Assembly (NCBI RefSeq): GCF_910592395.1
Contig: NC_088319.1
Location: forward strand, 6,512,001 to 6,576,000
Length of the DNA: 64,000 bases
Direction of reading: 5' to 3'
Origin: Lineus longissimus
Lineage: Eukaryota > Nemertea > Pilidiophora > Heteronemertea > Lineidae
Below the pieces are notes generated by a model. The model had not been told where the DNA came from. It saw only the letters and a program-made list of their open reading frames with translations, and ran no database searches. Below, piece after piece: positions 25,901-40,900 of this stretch (position 1 is its first letter; each line of letters starts with the position of its first letter). The position numbers and the translations under genes were made by a program.

Positions 25901-28900
25901 AGAAAGTATTGGTGAGAAGCTAGAGATGTCAACATTGATTAATTTTTAAGGAAGTTTATGATTTCATTAATAAAATTTGAAGACCTAGTTATAATCAGCT
26001 TATTTGTGGAAAGAGGATATAGGCCGTGGCGGTAAAGTAACATGTCTAGCTTCTCGCACCATCTAAGAGAGTTGAATAGTTGAGAATTGAAGTAGGGCAG
26101 CTGTCCAAAGTCATCAAAGAACGCACGGCGTTTAGCCAGGAATAGAGGGCATTGCAGAAGAAGGTGCCTACATAGTCGTCTGTACGTGATATCCACACTT
26201 GCATGAGGGATTTGTGACGGTAGTAAAATTGTGGGAAAAGAAATGGCTGTTGAAGACCAAGTCAGCTCTGGTTCTATTTAAAGAAACTTCATTTGATCGG
26301 CATAGATCCAGCTTAGTTGAAACCAGGAGATTTTTACGACCACTAAGGTGACTCTTAAGACTGTATTTAAAAGAATTCCTTGTGAATGATTGTCTGATGC
26401 CAAGAGGAACTGAATCCCAGGCTTTGATTACACCAGGTACCGTTGATTTACGAAGTCTTTTAGACATGTTGTGAGGTAAGCGGAATTGGCTAGTATTTCT
26501 AAGTCTCCGAACTGGTGCAGGATTACGGTAGGCAGTAAATAACTGTTCTACATAATTAGGAAGAGCATTGTGATGAAGATCGTACATGAGAGCTAACTTT
26601 TTTTCTTTCCGTCTGGTGGCGAGAGGACACCAGTCAAGACATTTAAGGACTTTCTGTGTGTTGGTTCCATGGATACAGCCGCTGACAATGAGTGCCGCTC
26701 TGTAGTGAATATTATCAAGTTGCGAGAGTAGATTTTGGCTTGAAGTATCAAAGAGCATAGATCCGAATTCTAGGTGAGGGAGGATAAATGATACAAACAT
26801 CTTTTCGAGATGACATGATTGGACAGTGGTTGTGAGAGCTTTCATTGGGTTGAGCATGTGATTGCATTTGACTATAAGTTTAGTGAGATGCTCATTGAAG
26901 TTGAGATTTTCATCTAAGATCATTCCAAGGTGCTTGTGAGAGGAACCTCTGCTGATGAGTTCGTTATTCAGAGTGAGATGTGTGTGGTTGCCAGCTGGCC
27001 GACGGGAGGACGAAAAAATTACTTCTTTACTTTTCACCGCTTTGAAATTGAGTTTCCATGTGATAGACCATAGTGCTAGACGATTCAAGTCACTTTGTAT
27101 CAGATCGTGAGCCACGGCAGAGTTAGGACAAAATAAGGAGCAATCGTCAGCATAAAGGTACAGAATACTATTCAGCACAACATCACTGACATCGTTGATA
27201 TAAAGGAGGAATAAAAGAGGACCAAGGATTGACCCCTGGGGAACGCCGCTATTAATAAATCCAACTGGCAGTATGTTTCATAATAACACCGATGGCACGT
27301 ACAGGCAACTTTTATCAAGTAATGGAGGCTGGCACTGCACTGTTGTAAAATATGTTCCTCTTTTGTTGTTCATTGTATGGTGTGATATACATGTACATTA
27401 TTTCCTTGATCCATTCAAATATTGTGGCGGTGGAGAGAGTATATAGTGTAGAATGGGGTAATTGTAGCCTCGGTTAAATTGTAGCCCCTGCCTATGATAT
27501 TGATTGATATCCCCATGCATCTAACAATAATGCAGGGGCTACATATAAACTGGGGCTACAAATACCCCATTCTACCTTACATGTATGCACCTCATGAGAA
27601 TAACCCAAGATAATTTTAAGAAAATGATTGGACTGATAAAAATTATACGTTCTCCTAGACTTCGCTGGTCCATTATTCTAACACACCTTGACCGAAATGT
27701 CCCCTCTATTTGCAAGCGTTTTTTACAACGCTTTGTTCTTGCACTATCGTCTTGATACTTTTACCATTGAAATGTGGAGTGTGCGATCGAGATACAAGTG
27801 CTGTGTTGGATTTGATGGAACAAAGGCACGGTCAAAGACAAGTTTCAGTATGTTAAGTGCAGACAACTCGTTTAGATTTAGGTGGATGGAATTAAAATTC
27901 ACACTGCACTGTTGGGTTTCTGTACTTATATTGAGACCATTGGGTGGAGCTCAAATTCCGGGCCAAGCCTTCAGCCAAAGCAGTTTTGACTTGTAATTTA
28001 GCTCCACCAACCCTGTCACGATTTGCGTACAGAGTCTTGCCAGTGCAGTATAAATTCCTTAAGCTGAGAATGTTCATTTTAACATTCACTATTACAATAT
28101 CACGCAACCATCTGGGTCTGGCCCAGAACTTTGAAATATATATAAACCTCTTTTCTTGACAAAATAGCTGTTGCTTATCCCATTTTTTGGAACATTTTGT
28201 GACAGTTTTTATTTGTTCAACAGTAGGTTCTTCAATCCGACGATGATTCCACAAAGTGGCCAATCGTCATTTTTTCTGAAATTGAGACAAGCGCCATCTG
28301 AGTTGTGCTAGCCATGTCTATTTACACACCAATTATCATAGTGATATTCAAAGCCAGTGTCAATTCTATAACGATTTACCCTCTATTCATGCTTTTCATG
28401 TCATTATACTCTTTCATATGTAATGCACAGAGTCATTCAGACTATACGGAATCTTTGAATGAAGTTTTATCAAAATGAAAAATTTGCTGATTGGCCACTT
28501 CATGAAATCATCGACAAACTGAGGCAAATACATATCAATTCCTTTTTTAGCGAAGAAAAATGGTGCATAATGCTTGACGCTCACTGATTTTAACGCCTTA
28601 AACTCTTCAGGTACTTCAACCGTTTAGGTGTGGTCATTGGTGAAACAAAGATCCTGGTCAATGCCTGGCCGATTATGGGCAGGAAGTACATCTGTGGCGC
28701 ACATGGCAAGATTACACTGGAGAAACAGTGGGCAAATACAGCACTACCATATGTTTATCAAGCCACAGTCAAGGTACATTGGCCTGGGTAGTATTTCTAT
28801 GTATTTCTGTGTGTTTATACAGGAAGTCACCCAAAAAAAGCCTCTTGGTCTCCGAAAATGTCATATTGTATGAAATCAGACTCGAAATGAACAATTCTAT

Positions 28901-31900
28901 TCTCACAGGAGTAACTTGAGCTGGAACCTGAAAACCTTTTTTTTGTCAAGAAACTTGTTACCGTTAAGTGAATTAAAACGTTTTTCCATCCTGTAGTTTC
29001 TAGGGCCAAATAACTGAAAAAAAGACCCTATGAAGGGCCTTAATGACTTAAAATGAAATGCCTGCCTTAAATAAATTATTTTTCTTGCATAATTGGAATA
29101 TTACCACTATTGTGGTTGTCATGTTTTATCAAAGGCCAATAATATCGTCCACTTTTTCTTCAAGGATATTGCATCACATGATCCAACGTTCCACGTTTTC
29201 GAGTCAATTCACGACCTGTTCCCAACCCATGGAGATGTGTTCATGCTCGGTCAACCTCACTATGGCTGCATGGGAGAGGTGCTCGAGATAGACCCAGCTC
29301 AGAGTGGACGCATCAGAGTTGAACTTTCTGTGTTGCATGAACCGAACATGAACCATATTAGCACTAAATATAGGGTAGGTACAGCCTCTTGTCTCTATTG
29401 GTATTTGACTCCTCAACTTGTTTGTCGATGAGAATATTTACCAATTAACCTTTCATGAAATCATTGGAAAATACACTCTGCTCTTGTAATTGCTTTCCAC
29501 AACCTTTTCTGTTGTTGAATCTAGCAGTAATTAATCCAGAACAAAATTCAAAGTAAAAATTAGTATTTATTTTGTATACGAATATTACACCCCTCCCCCA
29601 ATAGTTTCTGAAGTTGGATTTGCTCCACAAAATATGATATCAAACAACATAAGCTTAAGTTTCATTTGAGCATCAAGATGGCGATAATGTTGTTCCTATG
29701 ATGAATCAATGAGACTTCCGATAACCAGCTGGAAGAGAGTTTGCGGTCAATGTAGATCTATGATGTCTGGCCACAAACATGTTTTTTGCGATAAAGTTGT
29801 TCCTGGTTCAGCTGTGAAATAAAATAATATAAAGAAATAATTGTCATTTATATCAGTGCCTTTCGTAAAGGTGCTAAATCGTGGCATGAAGTTGCTAAGA
29901 TTCCCTTATAGTGTTCTTCCTAAGGCCAAAAAAAGTTAATGTTATGTTTCTGGTTTCCGCCCGCGTCAATTCCAACCCCCGCGCGTCAATATCTTTTTAT
30001 TTTCCCATTCAGTAGCCAGTAGATGATATCCAGCACCTGAGCGCTACGTGGCGTTTATTTGAACTACCATATTGTACGCATAACTCATCGTTGGAATTTC
30101 CCTCCAGACGTGCATTGATTTGTATACATTATTCAGCATTGTTTGGCCACACGCCACTCGAGTATTTCATCAATTTTTTCTGAAACTATGCTGTTTCTAC
30201 ATCTGTGTTAGTAGATTGTATATCGCCAAATTAGCTTACTTAAAGTAAAAAAAATTATCACAGAATAAAAACCCTGCATGACCGCATCCATTTTCAATTG
30301 ACCATGAAGCCAGAAACATGAAATTAACTTTTTTGGCCTAAAGTTAGTAGCTATTATTATGTAATAGAAATAACAGATAAACTTGTACTTTTTACAGCAA
30401 CACATGCTCCAGTGGATGCCTGGGTATAGCGTCGCCCAAAAAATCGGAATCAGTGGCCACCTGGTGTCGAGAATAACGGGTTGCATCTTTATCGTGAAGG
30501 GCTCCAAGGATAACGAAGGTCGCGAGGAAAAGGTCAACGTAGGCTTGAACCTGAAGTCAAAAAAGAAAATGGAAGAGGTATAAATACTTTAACCCCTACC
30601 CACCCTGGAGAATCAATTCCCCACATTACCTAGCATCTTATCAGGCTTTCCAGTCTGCCGAGCTTGCCTGTCCTGGGAAAGGAAATTTTATTTAATTAAG
30701 TTTGAAAAACTGTGTTGTTGGGTCTTTCAACAAAAGTGAAAAGTGCACTGCTGGTTTATACTATGGAAAGCAAAAAAATTGTGAAATATGCATGGATTGA
30801 TTTGGTGCGTGCACCACAAAGTAACCCGCTGGTGAATTTACCTCGAAATGTTGGGGCCTGAGTCCTTGGAAAGGTGCTATATAAAAGAGATAGAACTTGA
30901 ACTCTATTTTTCTAGGTGCCAAGTTACACAAAATTGGTTGGTGATGGCTGGCTGTATTCAAACAAGACGGTAGATGTACTGGCAGAATACATTGAAAAGT
31001 TCCCTGGCTTATTCGACCTCATTGGATCTGGCTCAAACTCAAATGACATGTATTATGAATCAGACATATTTGGAGATAGCGAGTAAGTTTCTTCTGTTTT
31101 TGTGTAAATTTTTTTTTTATTTTACCATCACTTATTAGAAGTTCCAAGATAATTGGAATATAGTGACCGTCTTTCAGGCCCATGTTCCCGCACATTTGAG
31201 GTAAGACCAGGAAGGAGACCGGTGACAATGTTAACGGCTCGACGTCAATTAAAGATATGATGTCATTGCCTGTGTGTTACTGAAAACACTGACATTATGT
31301 TGGTCTTGAACCCTTTCTTCTGTTTAGCTCCTCTCTCCGAGAAGTCGATGAATACCTGAAGAAAGTGCCATGTGCTGATGTTCCACGAATGCACCATGGT
31401 TGTGAACTCCTGGAAGAACCTGCTGTGGCAATGATTGAAGAAGAAGTTGAGAAGATCAAGGAGGCTGACGCCAAGAAGAGGAAACACGTGCGAGTGCAAG
31501 TCAGGCCTCATCTATTATTCAGAGTATGATCATCATCGAGAATCCAGAGTCAGTCGTATCCTCCTTCAATCGCACCTGTTACTGACCCTGGAATAAACCA
31601 ATGGTTTTTTGCGGGACGAGGCAGACAAATCTACTCCGCCCAATCAAAACGGCTCTTACATCTTTCCAAGCAACTCAGTCTGACTATTGTAAACATTCAT
31701 CGCATCTAAAACACACTCTTATTGGCTGAAATTTCAAATGTATGCGACGAATGTGTGGAATTTCTTGCTATGACACGATCCAATTCACAATCTTCTAAGG
31801 AGCAATCATCCTCCCCTGCGATTGGAGAAAAACGTTGATAAATACCACAAAAGAACTTTATAAGAGCTGATTAAAGTACATATGTAAGGAATAAATGGAA

Positions 31901-34900
31901 TATGACTTATTGAGTAACTGTAGAATGCAGTTAGTATCCATTTGAAAAGCTGTTTTGAGACATGAATAGTTCACATTTATCATCAAACAGTGGGGGTGTT
32001 GTGAAATCAGTGAACAGCCAGCAATCCCGCTGGAAGCTTGTGGGTTTATTCAGGGCATAAGCTCGGTTGATAGTGCTGAATGTTGGCCTGAGCTTCAGCA
32101 TGGGGTATGTTGAGTTGAGCATACACCATCTTGGAAGTGAGGGATTTGTAGTCTCAGGTTCTTAACCAGAGAGCTGGCGACATACCTATGACGTTGACAC
32201 TGTTCCCTTTGCCCTATAGACCAGTTAATATCATCATTGATGTTCAGATCAGATAATTCTTCGTTCAACAGCAAATGTTGAAAACTGTCATTCTCGTGAC
32301 TGTGTCCTCAATTAAGATATTGTATCCTCCTGGTCCATTGGACTGGCCCGCATTTCTCGTTTCACATAAATGTTCAGCAGTTAAGATTTCTTTCTCCAGA
32401 AGCACAAGTGTTCTCTTCAGCTATTCTAACTCCAAACAACTAAAGTGACTTACATTAACTTGGAGATGTCATGTGCATGCAGTCTGATATTCATTCAATT
32501 TTACTCTGAATAAACTTGATGAATAATGACCATGCAGAATGATGTCATCTGCGTAATGTTATATTCTTATATTCTTGCTATAGATACATTTTAAGTTATT
32601 GAATCAAACTGTTGAATTTTACTGATTGTTCCAGTATTATTGAGAGTCGTTGGCCGAAATACCTTAATACCGAACAGGATTCTCAATGATGGTTTTGCTT
32701 CAATCACTGCTTTATTGTTTTCAGCCACTTAAGAACCAAGGCACATTGGTCCCTGAAAAGACAGCAGAGTATGCCTTGTTTGATCGTGTGGTGAATGTTC
32801 GGCTAGGGTACTCAGTGCCATTGGGTGTGAGGGGAACTGTGATAGGGATCATTGCAGGTACAGTACCTACCATTTATTGTTTGAAGCATCATATAGATGT
32901 ACGTCTGAAAATTCAAATAGATGTGGTTAAAAACCTAGCAGTGTACGTTTTGTTAAAGGTTTCACACGTACTGTTGTGTTTCATCAGTTTTCCTCATGCG
33001 ATACTGGCCTTTGCTCTATTTACAAGGATGCCTCCCCTCTGTCAGTGTCCGATATAAATGATAATATTGCATATTGCATATTGGCACTTGTGCAACACTA
33101 ATGAAGTACAATAAGAAATCTTCTAGGGTGTCCTTTGACTGTGGTAAAATATTCTTGGGGTTTCAAGGAGCAGCTACAAGTACTGTCTCAACCTTTTTGC
33201 AAGGCCTGTTACTCATATCCTTTTGACAGCCATCTATACTTTCTATTATTGGCATTGTGTTGTATACACGTCAATTTAACAAGTTTGCTGCAAGTCTTTA
33301 AATGACGGGCATGACATCAAGGGGGACGGAGTCAGAAAATATCTGATTTTGTGACATCTGGTGGAATTCCACTATTCCACCAGTTGTCACATGGCTCTGT
33401 TGCAATTCTTAATGCTTTCGGCCATTACGTCATGCAAGTCATGTTCCAACCACAGAAAGATGGCATTTGTTGTTTTATATCTGATATATATCAGCACTGA
33501 ACGGGTTACACTGTTGTTTCAGGTGAACGGGAACAAGATGTGATCTATGAGGTGATATTTGACGAGAGCTTCCGAGGTGGGATCAATATTCGAGCGAAGG
33601 GTCACAAGTGTTACCGCCTACCCCCATGTGCGCTCATCAACCTGACGCATGGCCAACGGAAAGAATCCGGCACAAAGTTACCTCCGCCATTGTCAGCCAA
33701 GTCGTCCAATGATCAACGGCAGCAGCAACCAAAACAGCAGTATGGAAGTCCACGTAGGGCCTGGGGACAGGATCGAGAATACAATGGTGCTGATAGAGGA
33801 GCAGGACCTTCTCGTGATTATTATAACAATAGTAGCAGAGGTTACCAGGGCAGAGGGCAAAATGATTGGGAGGGTAGAGATCAGGGTAACTGGAGTGGGG
33901 GTTACCAGGGAAGGGGTCAGAATGGCCGAGATGAATCATGGAATAGGAAGGGTGCTGGTGGACACCAAGGGAGCTGGTCTCAAAATCAGGAACGGGAGGG
34001 ACTGGACCAGGGGGCATGGAATAAGAAAGCTGGTTTTGGACATTCAGGGAGTGGGTCTCGGGACAATTATACTAATAGTGCAAATCGAGGCGGTCCACGT
34101 CAAAATGCATGGCAGGAAAAGCAGCAGAGACCACAGCAAGAGGAGCGTGACCCGCAGGAAGAAAGGAATATTTGGGAACAACTGCAGGCAAATACTTCAA
34201 AATCTCAAGGTCAGAGCCAGGGTAAAGGTCCGAAAAGACAAGGCAAAGGTGAAGTTGAGCTACAGACCGAACAGGAATTCAAAGGAGCATCTTTGCAAAC
34301 AGCAGCTAAAGCTTTACCAACAAATATCCAACCAGACATGAACATGAATAAGAATACAAATCTTGATGGAAAGAATTATGAAAAGAAGGGAGTCTCACCG
34401 AGTGATGGGAAGAAAATTGTAGATGAGTTTTCAGCAATGCTACAGTCGCTGGAGATATCCGACAAACAGCAGCGGGGGGGTGAGTTCAAGGTGACTGCAA
34501 TTCGGACACGTCAGGAGAGTGCTGGTAGTTCTGGGCTGGAGGTACCTGGGTCGAGGGCCCGGCTCGATAGCGCAAGGAGTGGTGACTTCTCAGCAGATGA
34601 ACAGTCAAAGGTATGTTGTCAGCACTCTGTCAAGAATCCTCAATGACAGTGGGAAGGTGGTTTGGTAGCTAGATCAGGCTTACTGGACTTTGCGCAATAT
34701 TTCGCCAAAAAAGTATTCTACGCAACGGTCCCGAGGTGACTTTTCCTATTCATAATACACAGTCTGTCCATCCTAGATCGTGGTTACATGGAGAGTAATC
34801 GTTGTAAAATTAGGCCAAACGCAAAGACAGTTTACCCGGGTACCACTATGTTTATGATGCGAACAAGCCATGTATGTCATTATCAAGCATTTTTTTCATT

Positions 34901-37900
34901 GAACATTTGCGGGTACAGTGTCACAGGGAGCAGCATTGAACGGTAAACAGGTTCACATCATATTCAGACAACGGCTTGTAACGGCCATACAGGAAACGAT
35001 TCGTATCAAAAACCGACGATCACAACTATTCGCTTGCTCAGCGTATACATTACGCGCATACATTACATTCAGACAGTTGAGCTTCCAAGCTTTGAGAAAT
35101 AACAGGTCATGTGCGAATTTGGCATGTAATTTTGGTAATTTACGTGAGAACATTTTCAACCCCGAAAAGTGTGATGAAGTTATGCTTTTATTTAGTAAAA
35201 ATCGGTAGGCATATCCAACAAGACATGTGTCTCAGCTGCCTGGCCTGGGTAGGTGTGGGTCATCACTCAAAAGTCGTTCTCTGCAATGCATGCAAGCACT
35301 GCGTGTGTGTTTGATTTGTGTATACAATGTACGTTACCCTCTCTACTTCAAATGAATGAACCTCATAAGGGTTTGATTAATTAATTGTTTGTCGTACCTT
35401 CTTCGATCGAGGTCTGAACAAATTTTCAGGCTAGAGTACCGGGGTAAAACATAATGGTCGCTCCCCCATTATGCTCGTTTCGTTTCGTTGCGCAAAGTCC
35501 AGTAAGCCGCCAGATCAAGCTATTTCTTCCTATACACCGGCCAATTCGACTATGCCACTCTTGATTAACCTTGTTGATCCATGTCATCTCTAAAAATAGT
35601 TTTGTACAATCAGTGAATCTGTGCATGTTCTAAATGATGATTACTTAATTCACTTTGTTAGTATGTGTAAAATCAGCTGAAGACAAGTAAGACTTGGCCA
35701 GATATTGCACATTTTGATGTATTGACTTGTGCGTGTAAATGCTCTGTGTTTAGGCTGGGAGCAAACACTCTCTTCAGCCACATGCCAGCACAGGTCGATG
35801 GCAGGTGCCTGTAAATCAAGCTGCACCATACAGGGTGAGCAGAGACTAACACTGATTGATCTGTGGGCTATAGCTCTAAGGATGTGACAAGAATTGTGCC
35901 TGATATTGAACCTGGGATTGATCATCATGTCAATTTCAGAAGACCAAAGGACACGAGGATCCTTGCATGACTGGTCATATTTGTCTGTTGATAAAGCGTA
36001 TTCTCTGGTTTCGACTGTGATATCATTGTCATTCCAGCTGCCATATTGTGTCAGTCTTTAGTATTTTCTAAGCCGACTTTGGCACTGTTAGACGAGTGCT
36101 GTGAATAGTTGCCACTTTTAGGTTTAAGGAATTGAAACCGAACTGGAGGAATTGGTTGTCTCACCCAAACTGCGAGGGTGGAGCTCAAATGTAGACCAAA
36201 ACAGAGGCAGAGCTGAGGTTTTGGCCAACATTTCACCTCCACCCAAGCAGTTTTGGTGAGATAATCAATACCGACAGTGAGGTATCAATAAAATATCTTA
36301 AATTAAACAACAAAAAATGTGGTTTTAGTGTTTTTTGAAAGCTTCCACATTTTGCACTAACCTAAGCGGTTATGGTTGCCTAAACCATAACCGCTGAATT
36401 CAAAACGAGGCTTTGTTTGCGCATAGTGCATTTTCACTGTAAAGTGTGGTTCGTTCTAAATCCAGGTATTTTAGAATACTGAGTTTATAAAGTTGCATGC
36501 TGAAATTTGCACTGATAGATATGTGGTACGCCTTGGAGTGAGGACAGAATACAGGATTTACATCACGCTCTTCTCAGTGACAACATCTATTTTTAATGCT
36601 TCTTCCAGGATGCCAAAGAAGCTACGACGGCCCTGTGTCAGATGTTGAAGATAGATGCTGCAGCAAACCTCGACAAACCCTCCGAGACGAAGAATTACGG
36701 GCGGAAAGTGTCTGTGGATGAATTCTTCTGTGAAGCAAAGCGTAAAACCTCTGCGAATAATGCGCCAGCAATATCAGAGTTGGTGACAACTTCGTCATTA
36801 TCTGCACCACAGCCAGCACCCAGTGTGGTTTCTGCACCATTGTTGCCGGCGCCAACGGCAGTGCCCGCTGGAGTTCATCCTGGTGAGTTGGTTAACCCTG
36901 GAGCAGCGTTGCAAGGTCAACCAGTACAACAGGCAGGCATGGCACAACCACTTGGAAGGCAGAACAAACAACAGAAGGTGTCCTCTGTGACTGAGGTGGA
37001 GGAATGGTGCAAGTCTAAGCGGATGCCTCCTCCGAAGTTCGACTACTTCCCACTGCTGCAGGGAACGGTAGGTTTCATTAGAGTCTTGTCACATTTATCT
37101 GTGTCAGATGTAAAGGATTATTGTTTGAGATAACAACTGAATTTTAAAAAATTGGTTGTTCATCCTTGGTTTATTTCGATCAGAGGCATGCCTGTGCAGT
37201 AATTCACGATAGGTTTTTTACTGGTATGTTGGGTAGATACTGATAGTGACATCATGCATACTGGCCATTTTGTTGACTGACTGATGTTACCCTTATAAAT
37301 CTATGCGGAAACTCAGTTCTACAGCTATGCTGCATGACTGCCACCAACTAGATAGGGGAAAAGTTACTGATGGTACAATGTACTTCCTGAAACTGTGTCA
37401 CGAAGAACAATTTTTGATTATGCCTGCTCTGATCATTTTGTTTCAGATGACACACTACGCGGCGTTAATCACGTTTAGCAATGGCATGAAGTTCCAGGGA
37501 TCGTATGCCAAGTCCCGGGAGCGGGCTGCTGAGAGTGTCTCTTCACAGGCCATGCTTCATCTTGTGAGTGAACAGTTTTTAATCTCGACTGCAGTTGAAT
37601 TTACTGTCAATTTTTGCGGGGCGCTTAGTACAGTCCAGCTCTTAAAATCAGCACCTATTTCTTACAATATCCCAGACACTAATGTACTAAATTCAAATGA
37701 CGCATCGTGTTCTTTAGCCTCTTGTCGATGTCGGGTATTCTAAAATACCTTGGTACCGTAAAGTCAACTTTTAAATGGAAAATGCATAAGCCTCGTTCTG
37801 AGAGTGGAGTGTTTTGGACACGCAACCAAGATGCTCTACCAAAGTTCCCTCGGGTTGCACTAAAATGTGGAAACCATGCACACGTCACCCCGTACGGAAT

Positions 37901-40900
37901 TTCAGCTCACTTCAGAAGTTTGAGGCTCTCAAAACACTGCTTCAAACACAAATCAGCCAAGGAAGCATCAACCACCCTCAGTTTTTTAATGAGCACTATA
38001 CATATTTGCCGAGAAAAACGCTCCAAATAGCCCATTTGCGCGGATTTTAGCATCACTTGAGCGAGCCGATGCGGACTTCCTATGCGCGTTGTACAAAATG
38101 TACATGTCTCATTTTCTGTAACGTTGCCGTAACATAATGTAAACAACGGCGCTACCGGCGCTCCGGGCCGGCGATGGATGGAATTTCTCAAATTCACACA
38201 TATTCAAGTTATTTTCGTGGCCTATCTTTTTAAGTTTGAGGTATTTTAGAATAGAAATTGAACTATCGGCTCGGGTTTGGACGGTATTTTAGCTCCACCC
38301 GAGAGTGTCTTGGTAACTCAACCAAGGTCCGAAGCCTCGGGTTCAATTCCTTAAATCATGGTAGTATTGTGAATTCTTCATTATGTCATCAGCCATTTAA
38401 AATACCCTCACCCTTGTTTTTTTGGCTCACCGTAGGGGAGTCTTTACAATACCGCAGTGTCCGTCGTCCGTCGTCGTCTGTCGTCGTCGTCGTCCGTCGT
38501 CGTCGTCGTATCCTGTTTCAAAAACAGTGGCACGTTTCTTAACCGCTAAGCCTATGAACTTGTAACTTTGTACACAGGACTCCCTTGGTCAGATGACCTG
38601 TGACACTAAATTTCGGTCCGATCTGATTCTTAATTTGGCCACCAGGGGGCTGAATGTAGATATCTAAAAAGTGTGATATCTCGCTTATTAATGACTTGTT
38701 TGGAATGAAATTTTTGTGGTAGGTACTCATAGCAAGGATACATCATATATCATACGGGTTTTTAATTTGATCTACTTTTCAAGGTCACAGAGGTCAAATG
38801 GCGTAAATTGGCTGTTTCAGTGTAACTATGGCACGTTTTTCAACCTCCACAGCTATGAACTTGAAACTTAGTACATATAACCCCCTATACCAGATAACCT
38901 CTGGTGCTGAATTTCGGTCTGATCTGATTCTCAACTTGGCCACCAGGGGGCCGAATGTGGATATCTAAAAAGTGTGATTATTCGCTGATTGATGACTTGT
39001 TTTCGATAAAACTTTTGTGGTAGGTACTCATAGCAAGGATACATCATATATCATATGGGTTTTTAATTTGACCTACTTGTCGAGGTCACAGAGGTCACAA
39101 CGCAGACACAGATATGGCCGAAATTGCATGTTTTGTGTTTTTCGTGTTGTGGCAATCCAAAGGTTGTGAGTTCAAACCCCGGTCAGGGACGGCCAAAAAT
39201 ATTTTTTTATTTTATTATTTTTTATCTTTTCCCTTTTGTCTTTTCTGACTTGTATCTTACATTTTCTTGATTTTTGGCTCACCGTAGGGGAGTCTTATGT
39301 AATACCGCAGTGTCCATCGTCCGTCGTCCTCGTCCGTCGTCCGTCGTCGTATCCTATTTAAAAAACAGTGGCACGTTTCTTAACCGCTAGGGCTATGAAC
39401 TTAAAACTTTGTACACAGCACCCCCTAGGTCAGGTGACCTCTGACACTGAATTTCGGTCCAATCTGATTCTCAACTTGGCCACCAGGGGGCCAAATGTTG
39501 ATATCTAAAAAGTGTGATATCTCGCTTATTAGTGACTTGTTTTCGATGAAACTTGTGTTGTAGGTACTCATAGCAACTATTCATCTTATATTATACGGGT
39601 TTTTAATTTGACCTACTTTTCAAGTTCACAGAGGTCATATGGCTTAAATTGGCCGTTAGAGTGTAAACTATGGCACGTTTCTTAACCACTAAAGCTATGA
39701 ACTTGAAACTTGGTACATATAACCCCCTATATCACACAGCCTCTGGTGCTGAATTTCAGTTTGATCTGATTCTCAACTTTGCCACCAGGGGGCCAAAAGT
39801 GGATATCTAAAAAGTGTGATATCTCGCTTATATTAAGTGACTTGTTTTCGATAAAATTTTTATGGTAGGTACTCTTAGGAAGAATACATCACATGTCTTA
39901 CGGGTTTTCAATTTGACCTACTTTTCAAGGTCGCAGAGGTCATATGGCGTAAATTGGCCGTTGGAGTGTAAACTATGGCACGTTTCTTAACCAGTAAAGC
40001 TATGAACTTGAAACTTGGTGCATATAACCCCCTACATCAGATAACCTTTGATGCCGAATTTTGGCCTGATCTGATTCTTTATTCGGCCACCAGGGGGCCA
40101 TAATGGAAAAAGGAAGAAGTGCAATATCTTGCTTATTTGAGTGAATTGTTTTCGATAAAATTTTTATGGCAGGGACTTCTAGCAAGGATACACCACATGT
40201 CCTACGATTTTTGGATTTGACCTCCTTTTCTAGGTCACAGAGGTCAAATGGCGTAAATTGGCCATTAGAGTGTAACTATGGCACGTTTCTTAACTGCTGA
40301 AGCTATGGACTTGAAAGTTGGTACATGTAACCCCCTACATCAGATAATCTCTGACATCGAATTTTGGCCTCATCTGATTCTTGATTTGGCCACCAGGGGG
40401 TCAAAACTGAAAAAGTAGGACGTGCAATATCTTGCTTATTAATGACTTTTTTTCGATGAATTTTTTATTGCAAGGACTCTTAGCAATCACACGATATTGA
40501 TCTTGTTGATGTCATAGACAATTATTGGTTGGATCATAAACTTATATATACTGCCCTGTCTTATTACTTGACATCAATACACATCTAAAAAAAGTCTTCA
40601 TGCCTGATTGTGTTCACCTGATTCACCTCTAAACTAAGCATGATCCTGCCTACTAAAAGATGTATACGGTGAGCACAATGGCCCCTGGCCGTTTCATTAA
40701 TTTCAAACTTAATAAAGAAGTTCTCCATAACGCGACAGAACCCTAAATTGAAAAAAAAACTTCAATATCTATTTCATAGGAATAAAAAACAACAAATTAG
40801 AAATATGAATATACAGTAGAACCTCCCTTAGCGGACACCTCTCTATTAAGGACACCCTCTCTATTAAGGACAATAGTTTTGGTCCCAAATTGGGTGTTCC

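Noticed and set aside
33649-34341. 230-codon open frame overlapping XRN1 exon 23 in another phase
   Set aside because: It arises from purine-rich low-complexity coding sequence; the XRN1 frame is joined to conserved exons on both sides while this one has no domain.
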